Below the pieces are notes generated by a model. It saw only the letters and a program-made list of their open reading frames with translations. It was not told the origin of the DNA and did not search any database. The position numbers and the translations under genes are program-made. A stretch of 64,000 bases of DNA from WTFY01 sp965203725 (GTDB lineage Bacteria; Pseudomonadota; Gammaproteobacteria; UBA4575): the NCBI GenBank assembly GCA_965203725.1, contig CBDBDH010000001.1:744001-808000 (forward strand), given 5' to 3'. Of this stretch, positions 52,625 to 60,522 are shown one piece after another. The stretch's first letter is position 1. Each line of letters opens with the position of its first letter.

Positions 52625-53581
52625 CTAAAACAGGTACTTGAGGTTCAGGCTAACGGCCCACATCTCGACGTCCCTGAGCTTGAACGCCCCTTCGACCTTC
52701 TCGCGATCCGCCCCGCCTTTACGAAGATACGGCGGGTGACTTCGCAGCGGATCCCAGACGATGCCGGTTTCCTTGAAGTCCTCGTAATGCACCCAGCGCG
52801 CCTTCAGCCCGGCGACCAGATGCTCGGTCACCCGGTAGTCGACTCCCGCAAGCAACTGGTAGCCAAACAGCGTGTCGCTGAGCTCATCATCGACGACGCT
52901 GGTGGTGCCCGCCAGGTTCTGGCGAATTTCATCCACGTTGGCCAGGCCGGCACCGGTTCGAATCGCATTCGGGTCCGTGTTGCGCGACCACACGCTGCCG
53001 TAGTCCACATCGGTGAAGCTGAGACCCAGGCCCACGCCAAGATACGGGGTGAGGCGCTCGCTCCCGGCAAAATCCATGTACAGGTTGGCGAACAGGTTGT
53101 GCGCACTCATGCTGTCGATACGGTCCGTGGCGGTGACGATCTCCTGGGCAATCTTGTCCTGGTTGACCCCGACCGCGGAGGGGATCGGGGCGGTCTCGTC
53201 GTAGCCGGTGTCGCGGTAGAAATACTCGAGCTCCAGGCGAAGGGACGAGTCGGGCAGGCGGTAACCCAGTGCCAGGGCGAACAGCGGCCCCTCGTCGGAG
53301 CCGAAGCGGTTGTCCCAGCCATCGCCGCGCCCGCGCCCGGGGTCCGTGCAGCTCTTGCCCTGCCCGTCATCGGCGACCGAGGCAAACTGCGGGTTGATGT
53401 ATTCATCGCAGATGCTGGCGCGATCGTTGGTGGCGCCGTTGGAATCAAGCGAGGCGCCGGAGTTCACGCCGAAGTCGCCACTGAGGTACAGGCCCGCTGC
53501 GTGCAGCGGGGCAGTGCCCAGCAGCAGTGCGAGACCTGCAGTGCAGGCGGTGCGAGTCAAGAAAGTTGCAGGAGTACGCAT
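52625..53581 (-). CDS. Outer-membrane beta-barrel protein, paralogue 1
   Basis: The 318-residue protein has a signal (GLALLLGTAPLHAAGLYLSGDFG), a CDEYINPQFASV motif with conserved cysteines, and an opacity-type eight-strand-like barrel: GPLFALALGYRLPDSSLRLELEYF, YRDTGYDE, NLFANLYMDFAG, TPYLGVGLGLSFTDVDYGSV, ending NLKYLF. The next gene upstream is a close paralogue with the same motifs. Function is structural or antigenic by family; no ligand known. Confidence 0.8.
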   Translation of the reverse strand: MRTPATFLTRTACTAGLALLLGTAPLHAAGLYLSGDFGVNSGASLDSNGATNDRASICDEYINPQFASVADDGQGKSCTDPGRGRGDGWDNRFGSDEGPLFALALGYRLPDSSLRLELEYFYRDTGYDETAPIPSAVGVNQDKIAQEIVTATDRIDSMSAHNLFANLYMDFAGSERLTPYLGVGLGLSFTDVDYGSVWSRNTDPNAIRTGAGLANVDEIRQNLAGTTSVVDDELSDTLFGYQLLAGVDYRVTEHLVAGLKARWVHYEDFKETGIVWDPLRSHPPYLRKGGADREKVEGAFKLRDVEMWAVSLNLKYLF

Positions 53582-53585
53582 CGGA

Positions 53586-54527
53586 TCAGAACGTGTATTT
53601 CAAGACCAAGCTGACGGCAAACATTTCCATGTCGTCGACCTTGATATCGTACACCACCGGCTCGCTGCCGTCGCGTCTCAGGTTGGAGGCGTGACTGCGC
53701 AGGATGTCCCACTCATCCTTGTCCTTGAAGGAGTCGTACTCCACCCAGCGCGCCTTCAGCCCTGCCACCAAGTGATCGGTCAGCGGGTAGTCGAGTCCCG
53801 CGATCAGCTGGTAGCCGAACAGCGTGTCGTCGAGTTTCTCGTGCTCGACCGTGGTCGTGCCAGCCAGGTTGCGCTTGATCTCGGCAGCATTCGGCAGGCC
53901 GTCGCCGGTCTCGATCACGGCCGGATCAATGTTGCGCTGAAAGACCCCGCCGTAGTCCATCTCGGTGAAGCCGAGGCCAATGCCGATACCAATGTACGGG
54001 GTGATGCCTGCCGGGTTGTCAAAATCGATGTACAGGTTGGCGAACAGGTTGTGCGAAGTGACACTGTCAATGGTTTCTGCCGCTGTCTCCAGTTCCTTGA
54101 CGAGCTTGGTGAACACAGTGCCACCGACGCTGCTCACATCGGAGGTCTCATCGTACCCGGTGTCACGGTAGAAGTACTCAAGCTCGGTGCGGATCATCGA
54201 ATCCGGCATGTCGAAGCCGATGGCGAGCGCAAACAGCGGCCCCTCATCGGAACCGAAGCGATTTTTCCAGACGCTGTCCGAACCGCGGTTCGCACCGGTG
54301 CAGTTGGTATTCTCGTACCCTGCGCTCTGGGTCACGGTGGCATACTGCGGGTTGATATATTCATCGCAGACGCTGGCGCGATCGGTGTCATGACCATCCG
54401 TGGACATCGACGAGCCGAAATTCATGCCGAAGTCGCCGCTGAGGTACAGACCTGCCTGGGCCGGCAAGGCCAGGCACAGGGCGATCAAGGCGGCCTGGGC
54501 CGCCGTATGGAAACAGGATTGGTTCAT
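53586..54527 (-). CDS. Outer-membrane beta-barrel protein, paralogue 2
   Basis: The 313-residue paralogue has signal peptide ALIALCLALPAQAGLYLSGDFG, then CDEYINPQYATV, FGSDEGPLFALAIGF, LEYFYRDTGYDETSDVSSVG, TPYIGIGIGLGFTEMDYGGV and LVLKYTF at the end. Only four bases separate it from paralogue 1, so they are one transcription unit and a recent duplication in origin. No regulator is visible. Confidence 0.8.
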   Translation of the reverse strand: MNQSCFHTAAQAALIALCLALPAQAGLYLSGDFGMNFGSSMSTDGHDTDRASVCDEYINPQYATVTQSAGYENTNCTGANRGSDSVWKNRFGSDEGPLFALAIGFDMPDSMIRTELEYFYRDTGYDETSDVSSVGGTVFTKLVKELETAAETIDSVTSHNLFANLYIDFDNPAGITPYIGIGIGLGFTEMDYGGVFQRNIDPAVIETGDGLPNAAEIKRNLAGTTTVEHEKLDDTLFGYQLIAGLDYPLTDHLVAGLKARWVEYDSFKDKDEWDILRSHASNLRRDGSEPVVYDIKVDDMEMFAVSLVLKYTF

Positions 54528-54844
54528 GGTTGTGCTCCTATTGAAGACTTGCAGGGCACCGGGTCGGTCAATTGCCCTAGTGCAAGTGTTGACACAAGCC
54601 TAGAGAGTATCACCAAGCATCGCCGAACGTAAATCGAGGGGCCATTCCCGGTCCGGATTTTTCGTCGTTGCCGCAGGGCATGCGAAGGGGCTCCCTGCAG
54701 GCGCAACCCCCGAACCGCTGGGCAAGAAAATACGCAAACATGTTTACAAATCGATCAGAACAGCGTATTAGTTTGCCGCCGAACAGCCTGATGAGGACCG
54801 ATGAACCACATCCCCCGAGCCCGAATGCGAGTGCCCGTCCCTAG

Positions 54845-57205
54845 ATGAGCAAGAACCTGGTCATCGTCGAATCCCCGGCCAAGGCCCGCACCATCGAGAA
54901 GTACCTGGGCAAGGATTTCGGCGTGCTCGCCTCCTACGGCCACGTGCGCGACCTGATCCCGAAAGACGGCGCGGTCGACCCCGAACACGGCTTCGAGATG
55001 AAGTACGCGGTCATCGGCAAGAACGAGAAACACGTCACGGCCATCACCCGCGCGCTGAAGAAATCGGACGCCCTGTACCTGGCGACGGACCCGGACCGCG
55101 AGGGCGAGGCCATCTCCTGGCACCTGTACGAGCTGCTCAAGGAGCGCGGGGTACTGAACGCCAAGCCGGTGTACCGCGTGGTGTTCTACGAGATTACCCG
55201 CCAGGCGGTCAACGATGCGATCGAGAATCCGAGAAGCCTCTCCGATTCGCTGGTCAACGCCCAGCAGGCGAGGCGCGCCATGGACTACCTGGTCGGCTTC
55301 AACCTGTCGCCGCTGCTGTGGAAGAAAATCAAGCGTGGCCTGTCGGCCGGACGCGTGCAGAGTCCTGCGCTTCGCCTGATCTGCGAGCGCGAGGACGAGA
55401 TCGAGAAATTCAAGGCCCGGGAGTACTGGACCCTGGAGGCCGACTGCGAGAAGGACGGCCAGGCCTTCATCGCCCGCCTGCAGGTCCTTGATGACCAGAA
55501 GCTCAAGCAGTTCGACATCGACAACGAAGCCCAAGCCACAAGCGCCCGCGAGAAACTCGAGCGCCAGGCCGGTGGCCGCCTGAAGGTCGCCAAGGTCGAG
55601 AAAAAGGCCCGCAACCGCTATCCGTCGCCACCCTTCACCACCTCGACCCTGCAACAGGAAGCGGTGCGCAAGCTGCGGTTCTCGGCGCAGAGAACCATGC
55701 GCACGGCCCAGCAGCTCTACGAGGGCATCAATCTTGGTGACGGCCCGGTCGGCCTGATCACCTACATGCGAACCGACTCGCTGGCACTCGCCGGCGAAGC
55801 CATTGCCGAGCTGCGCCAGTACATCTCCGGACAGTACGGCCCGGACGACCTGCCGGGGAAGCCACGGGTCTACAAGACCCGCTCCAAGAACGCCCAGGAG
55901 GCCCACGAGGCGATTCGCCCGACGTCCTGCATGCGCACTCCCGATCAGATCCGCAAGTTCCTGAACGCCGACCAGTACAAGCTCTACGGCCTGATCTGGA
56001 AGCGGGCCGTGGCCTGCCAGATGATCCATGCCACGCTGGACCTGGTCTCCGCGGACCTCGAGTGCGGACCCGGCAACCGCTTTCGCGCCACCGGCTCCTC
56101 GATCAAGAATCCGGGCTTCATCCAGGTCTACCAGGAGGGCCTGGACGACCGCAAGACCGAGGCGGACGAGCGCCGGCTGCCGCCGCTCAAAGAGGGCGAG
56201 GACGTCGCCCTCGAGAAAATCCGCGCCGAACAGCATTTTACCGAACCGCCGCCGCGCTACACCGAGGCGAGCCTGGTCAAGACCCTGGAGGAATTCGGCA
56301 TCGGCCGCCCGTCCACCTACGCGAGCATCATCTCGACGCTGCAAAGCCGCGAGTATGCCGAGCTTGAGAAACGTCGCTTCCTGCCCACCGACATGGGCCG
56401 GCTGGTGAACGCCTTCCTGACCAAGCACTTCTCGCAATACGTCGACTACGACTTTACCGCGAACCTGGAAAACGACCTCGACGAGATCTCGCGGGGCGAG
56501 AAGGACTGGGTGCCCGTACTGCATGAATTCTGGGACCCCTTCAGCACCCTGATCCACGACAAGGAAAAAACCGTGAGCCGCGAAGAGGCCGTGCAGGCGC
56601 GCGAGCTCGGCGCCGACCCGGACTCCGGCAAGCCGGTCAGCGTGCGCATGGGACGCTACGGACCATACGTGCAGATCGGCACCCGCGAAGACGAGGAAAA
56701 GCCCCGCTTTGCTGGACTCCTGCCCGGACAGAAGATGGGCGAGGTCAGCCTCGACGAGGCCCTGCAACTGTTCAAGCTGCCGCGCGACCTGGGAAAAACC
56801 GAGGCGGGCGAGGACGTGTCGGCCGGTATCGGGCGCTACGGGCCGTACATCAAGTGCGCCAAGAAATACGTTTCCCTTTCATCAGGCGATCCGCAGGACG
56901 ACCCGCACACCATCACCTTGGAGCGCGCGCTTGAGGTGATCGCCGAACAGCGCCAGCGCGATGCCAACAAGGTCATCCAGGAATTCGAACCCCAGGGTAT
57001 CCGGGTGCTGAACGGGCGCTACGGGCCGTACATCACCGACGGCACCAAGAACGTCAAGATCCCGAAGGACCGCGAGCCCGCCGAGCTGACCGTCGACGAG
57101 TGCGAATCCCTGATCGCCGCCGCCCCGGCCAGGAAGGCCCGCAGGCGCAAGGCGGCCAAGAGCACAAGACGCAAGGCCGGCACCAAGCGGGCCAAGGCTC
57201 GCTGA
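54845..57205 (+). CDS. topA: DNA topoisomerase I (type IA)
   Basis: The 786-residue enzyme relaxes negative supercoils. A Toprim domain opens it (MSKNLVIVESPAKARTIEKY, with ATDPDREGEAISWHL acids), then the cleavage-tyrosine motif GLITYMRTDSLAL near 306. The usual gammaproteobacterial C4 zinc ribbons are absent; instead there are repeated GRYGPY modules (about 600-740) and a Lys/Arg-rich tail. That architecture is frequent in alphaproteobacteria and some gammaproteobacteria. tsaC and hemF follow closely. Confidence 0.95.
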   Translation: MSKNLVIVESPAKARTIEKYLGKDFGVLASYGHVRDLIPKDGAVDPEHGFEMKYAVIGKNEKHVTAITRALKKSDALYLATDPDREGEAISWHLYELLKERGVLNAKPVYRVVFYEITRQAVNDAIENPRSLSDSLVNAQQARRAMDYLVGFNLSPLLWKKIKRGLSAGRVQSPALRLICEREDEIEKFKAREYWTLEADCEKDGQAFIARLQVLDDQKLKQFDIDNEAQATSAREKLERQAGGRLKVAKVEKKARNRYPSPPFTTSTLQQEAVRKLRFSAQRTMRTAQQLYEGINLGDGPVGLITYMRTDSLALAGEAIAELRQYISGQYGPDDLPGKPRVYKTRSKNAQEAHEAIRPTSCMRTPDQIRKFLNADQYKLYGLIWKRAVACQMIHATLDLVSADLECGPGNRFRATGSSIKNPGFIQVYQEGLDDRKTEADERRLPPLKEGEDVALEKIRAEQHFTEPPPRYTEASLVKTLEEFGIGRPSTYASIISTLQSREYAELEKRRFLPTDMGRLVNAFLTKHFSQYVDYDFTANLENDLDEISRGEKDWVPVLHEFWDPFSTLIHDKEKTVSREEAVQARELGADPDSGKPVSVRMGRYGPYVQIGTREDEEKPRFAGLLPGQKMGEVSLDEALQLFKLPRDLGKTEAGEDVSAGIGRYGPYIKCAKKYVSLSSGDPQDDPHTITLERALEVIAEQRQRDANKVIQEFEPQGIRVLNGRYGPYITDGTKNVKIPKDREPAELTVDECESLIAAAPARKARRRKAAKSTRRKAGTKRAKAR

Positions 57206-57226
57206 GTTTCCCACCGAGTCACTGCC

Positions 57227-57787
57227 GTGGCCCCGAACCCTGCCATCGAACAGGCCGCGCGCATCCTTGGGCTCGGCGGGGTCATCGCCTATGCCACTGA
57301 CACCGTGCTGGGCCTCGGCTGCGATCCGCGAAACCAGGCGGCCGTTGCGAAAGTCCTGTGGCTGAAACAGCGCAGCGTCGATGAAGGCCTGATCCTGCTG
57401 GTCGAGAACCTCGAGGCCCTGGAGCAGATCGCGGGGCCGCTGAATGCCAGGCAACGCCTTGAGGTGCGCACTGCAGAAAAGAAGTCGCCGACCACCTGGG
57501 TGGTGCCGGCGGACGATTCGGTGCCGGCCTGGATCACCGGGCGCCATGACAGTGTCGCCCTGCGCATCCCGCACCACGCCACTGCGAGCGCGCTTTGCCG
57601 GGCGGCAGGTGCGATCGTCTCCACCAGCGCCAACCTCACGGCCTACCCGGTGGCGACCTCGGCCCGGGAACTTCGCGACTGGTTCGGGCCGCATCTGGAT
57701 TTCATACTCTCCGGACCCGAGGGCACCGGCGTGCCGAGCGAGGTGCGCGAACTCATGGGCGCCAAGGTGTACCGCCATGGTCGCTGA
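57227..57787 (+). CDS. tsaC: Threonylcarbamoyl-AMP synthase (short TsaC/YrdC)
   Basis: The 186-residue Sua5/YciO/YrdC protein makes threonylcarbamoyl-AMP for t6A37 of ANN-decoding tRNAs. GGVIAYATDTVLGLGCDP, WLKQRS (near the KxR substrate motif) and STSANLTAYPVAT are typical. There is no C-terminal Sua5 domain. It lies 21 bp after topA and overlaps hemF by 11 bases. Confidence 0.93.
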   Translation: MAPNPAIEQAARILGLGGVIAYATDTVLGLGCDPRNQAAVAKVLWLKQRSVDEGLILLVENLEALEQIAGPLNARQRLEVRTAEKKSPTTWVVPADDSVPAWITGRHDSVALRIPHHATASALCRAAGAIVSTSANLTAYPVATSARELRDWFGPHLDFILSGPEGTGVPSEVRELMGAKVYRHGR

Positions 57788-58703
57788 GAAACCGAACCGG
57801 CCCAATCTGAACGCCGTCATCCGGCACCTGCAGGCGCTGCAGGAGCACACCTGCCAGGCCCTGGAGGAGACCGACGGGCAGGGACGCTTCATCGAGGATG
57901 CCTGGCAACGGGTGGAAGGCGGGGGCGGCACCACCTGCATATTGAGGAACGGGCAGGTCTTCGAGCAGGCCGGGGTCGGCTTCTCGCACGTGTTCGGCCA
58001 GCAACTGCCGCCTTCGGCCAGCCGCGAGCGCCCCGAGCTGGCCGGCGCCAGCTTCCAGGCGACCGGGCTCTCGATCGTCCTCCACCCGCACAACCCGTAC
58101 GTGCCGACCACGCACTGCAACGTGCGGTTCTTCCAGGCGAAACGCGGGCAGGAAGTGCTGTGGTGGTTCGGCGGGGGCTTTGACCTGACCCCGTATTACG
58201 GCTTTCACGAGGATGCCGTGGCTTGGCACCGCACGGCGCGGGCGGCCTGCGATGCGATCGACACCGGCCTTTACCCCGTGTTCAAGAAAAACTGCGACGA
58301 GTACTTCTATATCCGCCACCGCAACGAGGCGCGCGGCATCGGCGGGCTGTTCTTCGATGATTACAACACCGGGGATTTCGAACAGGATTTCCGCCTGGCG
58401 CAAAGCGTCGGCGAGCATTTCCTCAAGGCCTACCTGCCGATCGTCGAGCGCCGCAAAGACCATGCGTTCGGCGAGCGCGAGCGAGACTTCCAGCAGTACC
58501 GGCGCGGGCGCTACGTCGAGTTCAACCTGGTGTACGACCGCGGCACCCTGTTCGGGTTGCAGTCCGGCGGGCGCACGGAATCCATCCTCATGTCCCTGCC
58601 TCCGCAGGTGCGCTTCGACTACGACTGGCGCCCGGAACCGGGCAGTGCCGAAGAAGCGCTGTACCTGGAGTTTTTGCCGGCACGCGACTGGCTGGCCTCG
58701 TAA
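57777..58703 (+). CDS. hemF: Oxygen-dependent coproporphyrinogen III oxidase
   Basis: The 308-residue enzyme performs the oxidative decarboxylation before protoporphyrinogen in haem synthesis. GGGTTCILRNGQVFEQAGV, PTTHCNVRFF, WWFGGGFDLTPYYGF, HRNEARGIGGLFFDDYN and QYRRGRYVEFNLVYDRGTLF are family signatures. ATG 57777 is used because MVAEKPNRPN begins the family; a longer frame overlaps tsaC. Oxygen dependence implies at least microaerobic growth. Confidence 0.95.
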   Translation: MVAEKPNRPNLNAVIRHLQALQEHTCQALEETDGQGRFIEDAWQRVEGGGGTTCILRNGQVFEQAGVGFSHVFGQQLPPSASRERPELAGASFQATGLSIVLHPHNPYVPTTHCNVRFFQAKRGQEVLWWFGGGFDLTPYYGFHEDAVAWHRTARAACDAIDTGLYPVFKKNCDEYFYIRHRNEARGIGGLFFDDYNTGDFEQDFRLAQSVGEHFLKAYLPIVERRKDHAFGERERDFQQYRRGRYVEFNLVYDRGTLFGLQSGGRTESILMSLPPQVRFDYDWRPEPGSAEEALYLEFLPARDWLAS

Positions 58704-58710
58704 AACCCGG

Positions 58711-60210
58711 TCAGCGGCCCCCCCCCTGCGGTTTACTTGCCCTGTGGGCCTCTTTGCCGAACCGAACGATTGCCTCCAGGGTTTCCTTCACGTCCTTCCA
58801 GTGGGTCTTGTAGTTGAGGATGCACAGCCTCAAGGAGAATTTGCCGCCGAGTGTCGTTGAGGAGATCAGGGCCGGGCTGTCCCAGAACATGTGGGCGAGC
58901 ACTGCGCGGTTGATTTTTTCTAGGGCGTCCTCGTCCATCCCGGCATCCGCAGGATTGATTCTAAAGCACACGATCGACAGGGACACGAGATTCATGAGCT
59001 CCAGGTCCGGGCTTTCGCGCACGAACTCCTCGGCGCGCTCCGCGAGCTCAAGGCCCCTGGAGACGGCCCGGCGAAAGGCGGCCATTCCGAAGGTCTGCAC
59101 GGACATCCATATTTTCAGGGCCCTGAACGAACGGCTCAACTGCAGGCCGCGGTCGGAAAAGTTGGGATGGTTGGCGCCCCAGATCGTATCCTGCAGGACG
59201 TCGTGTCGCACCGCGAATGCCTTCTCCAGCGTGGCCACGTCCTTGACCAGCAAGCTGCCGACCTCGTAGGGCTGGAAGAACCACTTGTGTGCATCCATTC
59301 CCACGGAGTCGGCGCGCTCCATGCCGCGCAAGCGCTTCTTGCCGGTCTCGGTCACGACGGCAAACCCCCCATACGCCGCATCGACATGCAGCCAGATGCC
59401 CTCTTTATCGCAGAACTCGGCCATCGCCTCCAGCGGATCAATAGCGCCGGTGCTGGAGGTTCCGGCATTGGCGCATATGGCGATCGGATTGAGCCCCTGT
59501 TCACGATCCTGCCTCACGGCACGCACCAGCGCCTCCATGTCCAGGCGATAGTGCTCATCGCTTGCGATCATGCGGATGCCCTCCGGGCGGATGCCGATGA
59601 TCCGGGCGGCACGAATGTGTGCACTGTGGCTCTGGTCACTCATGTACACGGCCGCCCGTTGCGGGTTGCCGGCCTGTTCGCGCGCAGCCACCAGGGCGTT
59701 GACGCTGGCCGCCGAGCCGCCGCTGGTGAGAAGCCCGCCCGCGCCCTCCGGATACCCCATCCAGCGCCGGAACCAGTCGATGACTGCCAACTCCACCTGG
59801 CTCGGTCCGCTCGAAGTCAGCCAGGTGGCCGTGTTGATGGCATAGGCCGCCGTCATGAATTCCGCCAACACTCCGGGCCAGGTGGGAGAAGTGGGAATAA
59901 ACGCGAAGGAACGCGGGTGGTCATGGCGTGAAGCCATCGGGAGAATCTTGCGCGCCGCCTGCTCCAGGACCTCCTTGGCCGGTCGCCCGAGTTCGGGTGG
60001 ATCGCCCATCAACTGGTCCTCGAGTTCCTGCTTGAACTCGCCGTCCCAGGCACCTTCCTGCGGTAAGTGTTCGATTCGCTCGATGACCAGTTCGATCGCC
60101 TGGTGAGCGAGATCGATCATCTGCTCAGACGTCATCTGGAGATCACCGCAGGGTTCGGCGCTGCCTTGCGAAGCTCCCGGTGTGTCCACCTCGTTGTTGT
60201 CTTGATCCAT
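58711..60210 (-). CDS. Group II PLP-dependent amino-acid decarboxylase
   Basis: The 499-residue protein is of the aromatic-amino-acid/DABA/glutamate decarboxylase group II family. HPRSFAFIPTSPTWPGVLAEF, GLLTSGGSAASVNALVAARE, CANAGTSSTGAIDPL, HVDAAYGGFA (Asp for the PLP pyridine) and SVGMDAHKWFFQPYEVGSLL (PLP lysine) are all conserved. Substrate is undetermined. ATG 60210 (MDQDNNEVD) is chosen, but 60258 is possible. It runs opposite to hemF with a 7-bp gap between stops. Confidence 0.85.
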   Translation of the reverse strand: MDQDNNEVDTPGASQGSAEPCGDLQMTSEQMIDLAHQAIELVIERIEHLPQEGAWDGEFKQELEDQLMGDPPELGRPAKEVLEQAARKILPMASRHDHPRSFAFIPTSPTWPGVLAEFMTAAYAINTATWLTSSGPSQVELAVIDWFRRWMGYPEGAGGLLTSGGSAASVNALVAAREQAGNPQRAAVYMSDQSHSAHIRAARIIGIRPEGIRMIASDEHYRLDMEALVRAVRQDREQGLNPIAICANAGTSSTGAIDPLEAMAEFCDKEGIWLHVDAAYGGFAVVTETGKKRLRGMERADSVGMDAHKWFFQPYEVGSLLVKDVATLEKAFAVRHDVLQDTIWGANHPNFSDRGLQLSRSFRALKIWMSVQTFGMAAFRRAVSRGLELAERAEEFVRESPDLELMNLVSLSIVCFRINPADAGMDEDALEKINRAVLAHMFWDSPALISSTTLGGKFSLRLCILNYKTHWKDVKETLEAIVRFGKEAHRASKPQGGGR

Positions 60211-60351
60211 GCGGTTGCCTAACTTCTTGCGTCTCCCCCGAAACCGCATATGGTATTCCATTCCCGTCGGCAATTCCTGCCTCACTTGCACCAGATTTCC
60301 CGGGGCGCCCGGTTCTTTGCAGCCATGCCGATGCGCATACGATTCCTCATG

Positions 60352-60379
60352 TTGCCCGTCGTGGGCTTGTAGGTATAAT
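60352..60379 (+). promoter_or_regulatory. Putative promoter of the Cache-autotransporter gene
   Basis: TTGCCC and consensus TATAAT lie 16 bp apart on the plus strand, giving a ~135-base leader before the ATG. Confidence 0.5.
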
Positions 60380-60522
60380 CGAGCCTTAATAAAAACAAGC
60401 CATCGGACTTTTCAGCCGGTCTGTTCCTGTCGGTTTGGGCGAGCGCACATCTGCCGTCCATCCCGCTGGTACGGGAAAGGCATCCGTGGCGTGAGAGGCA
60501 CATACATCAAGGGGGAGTCGGG

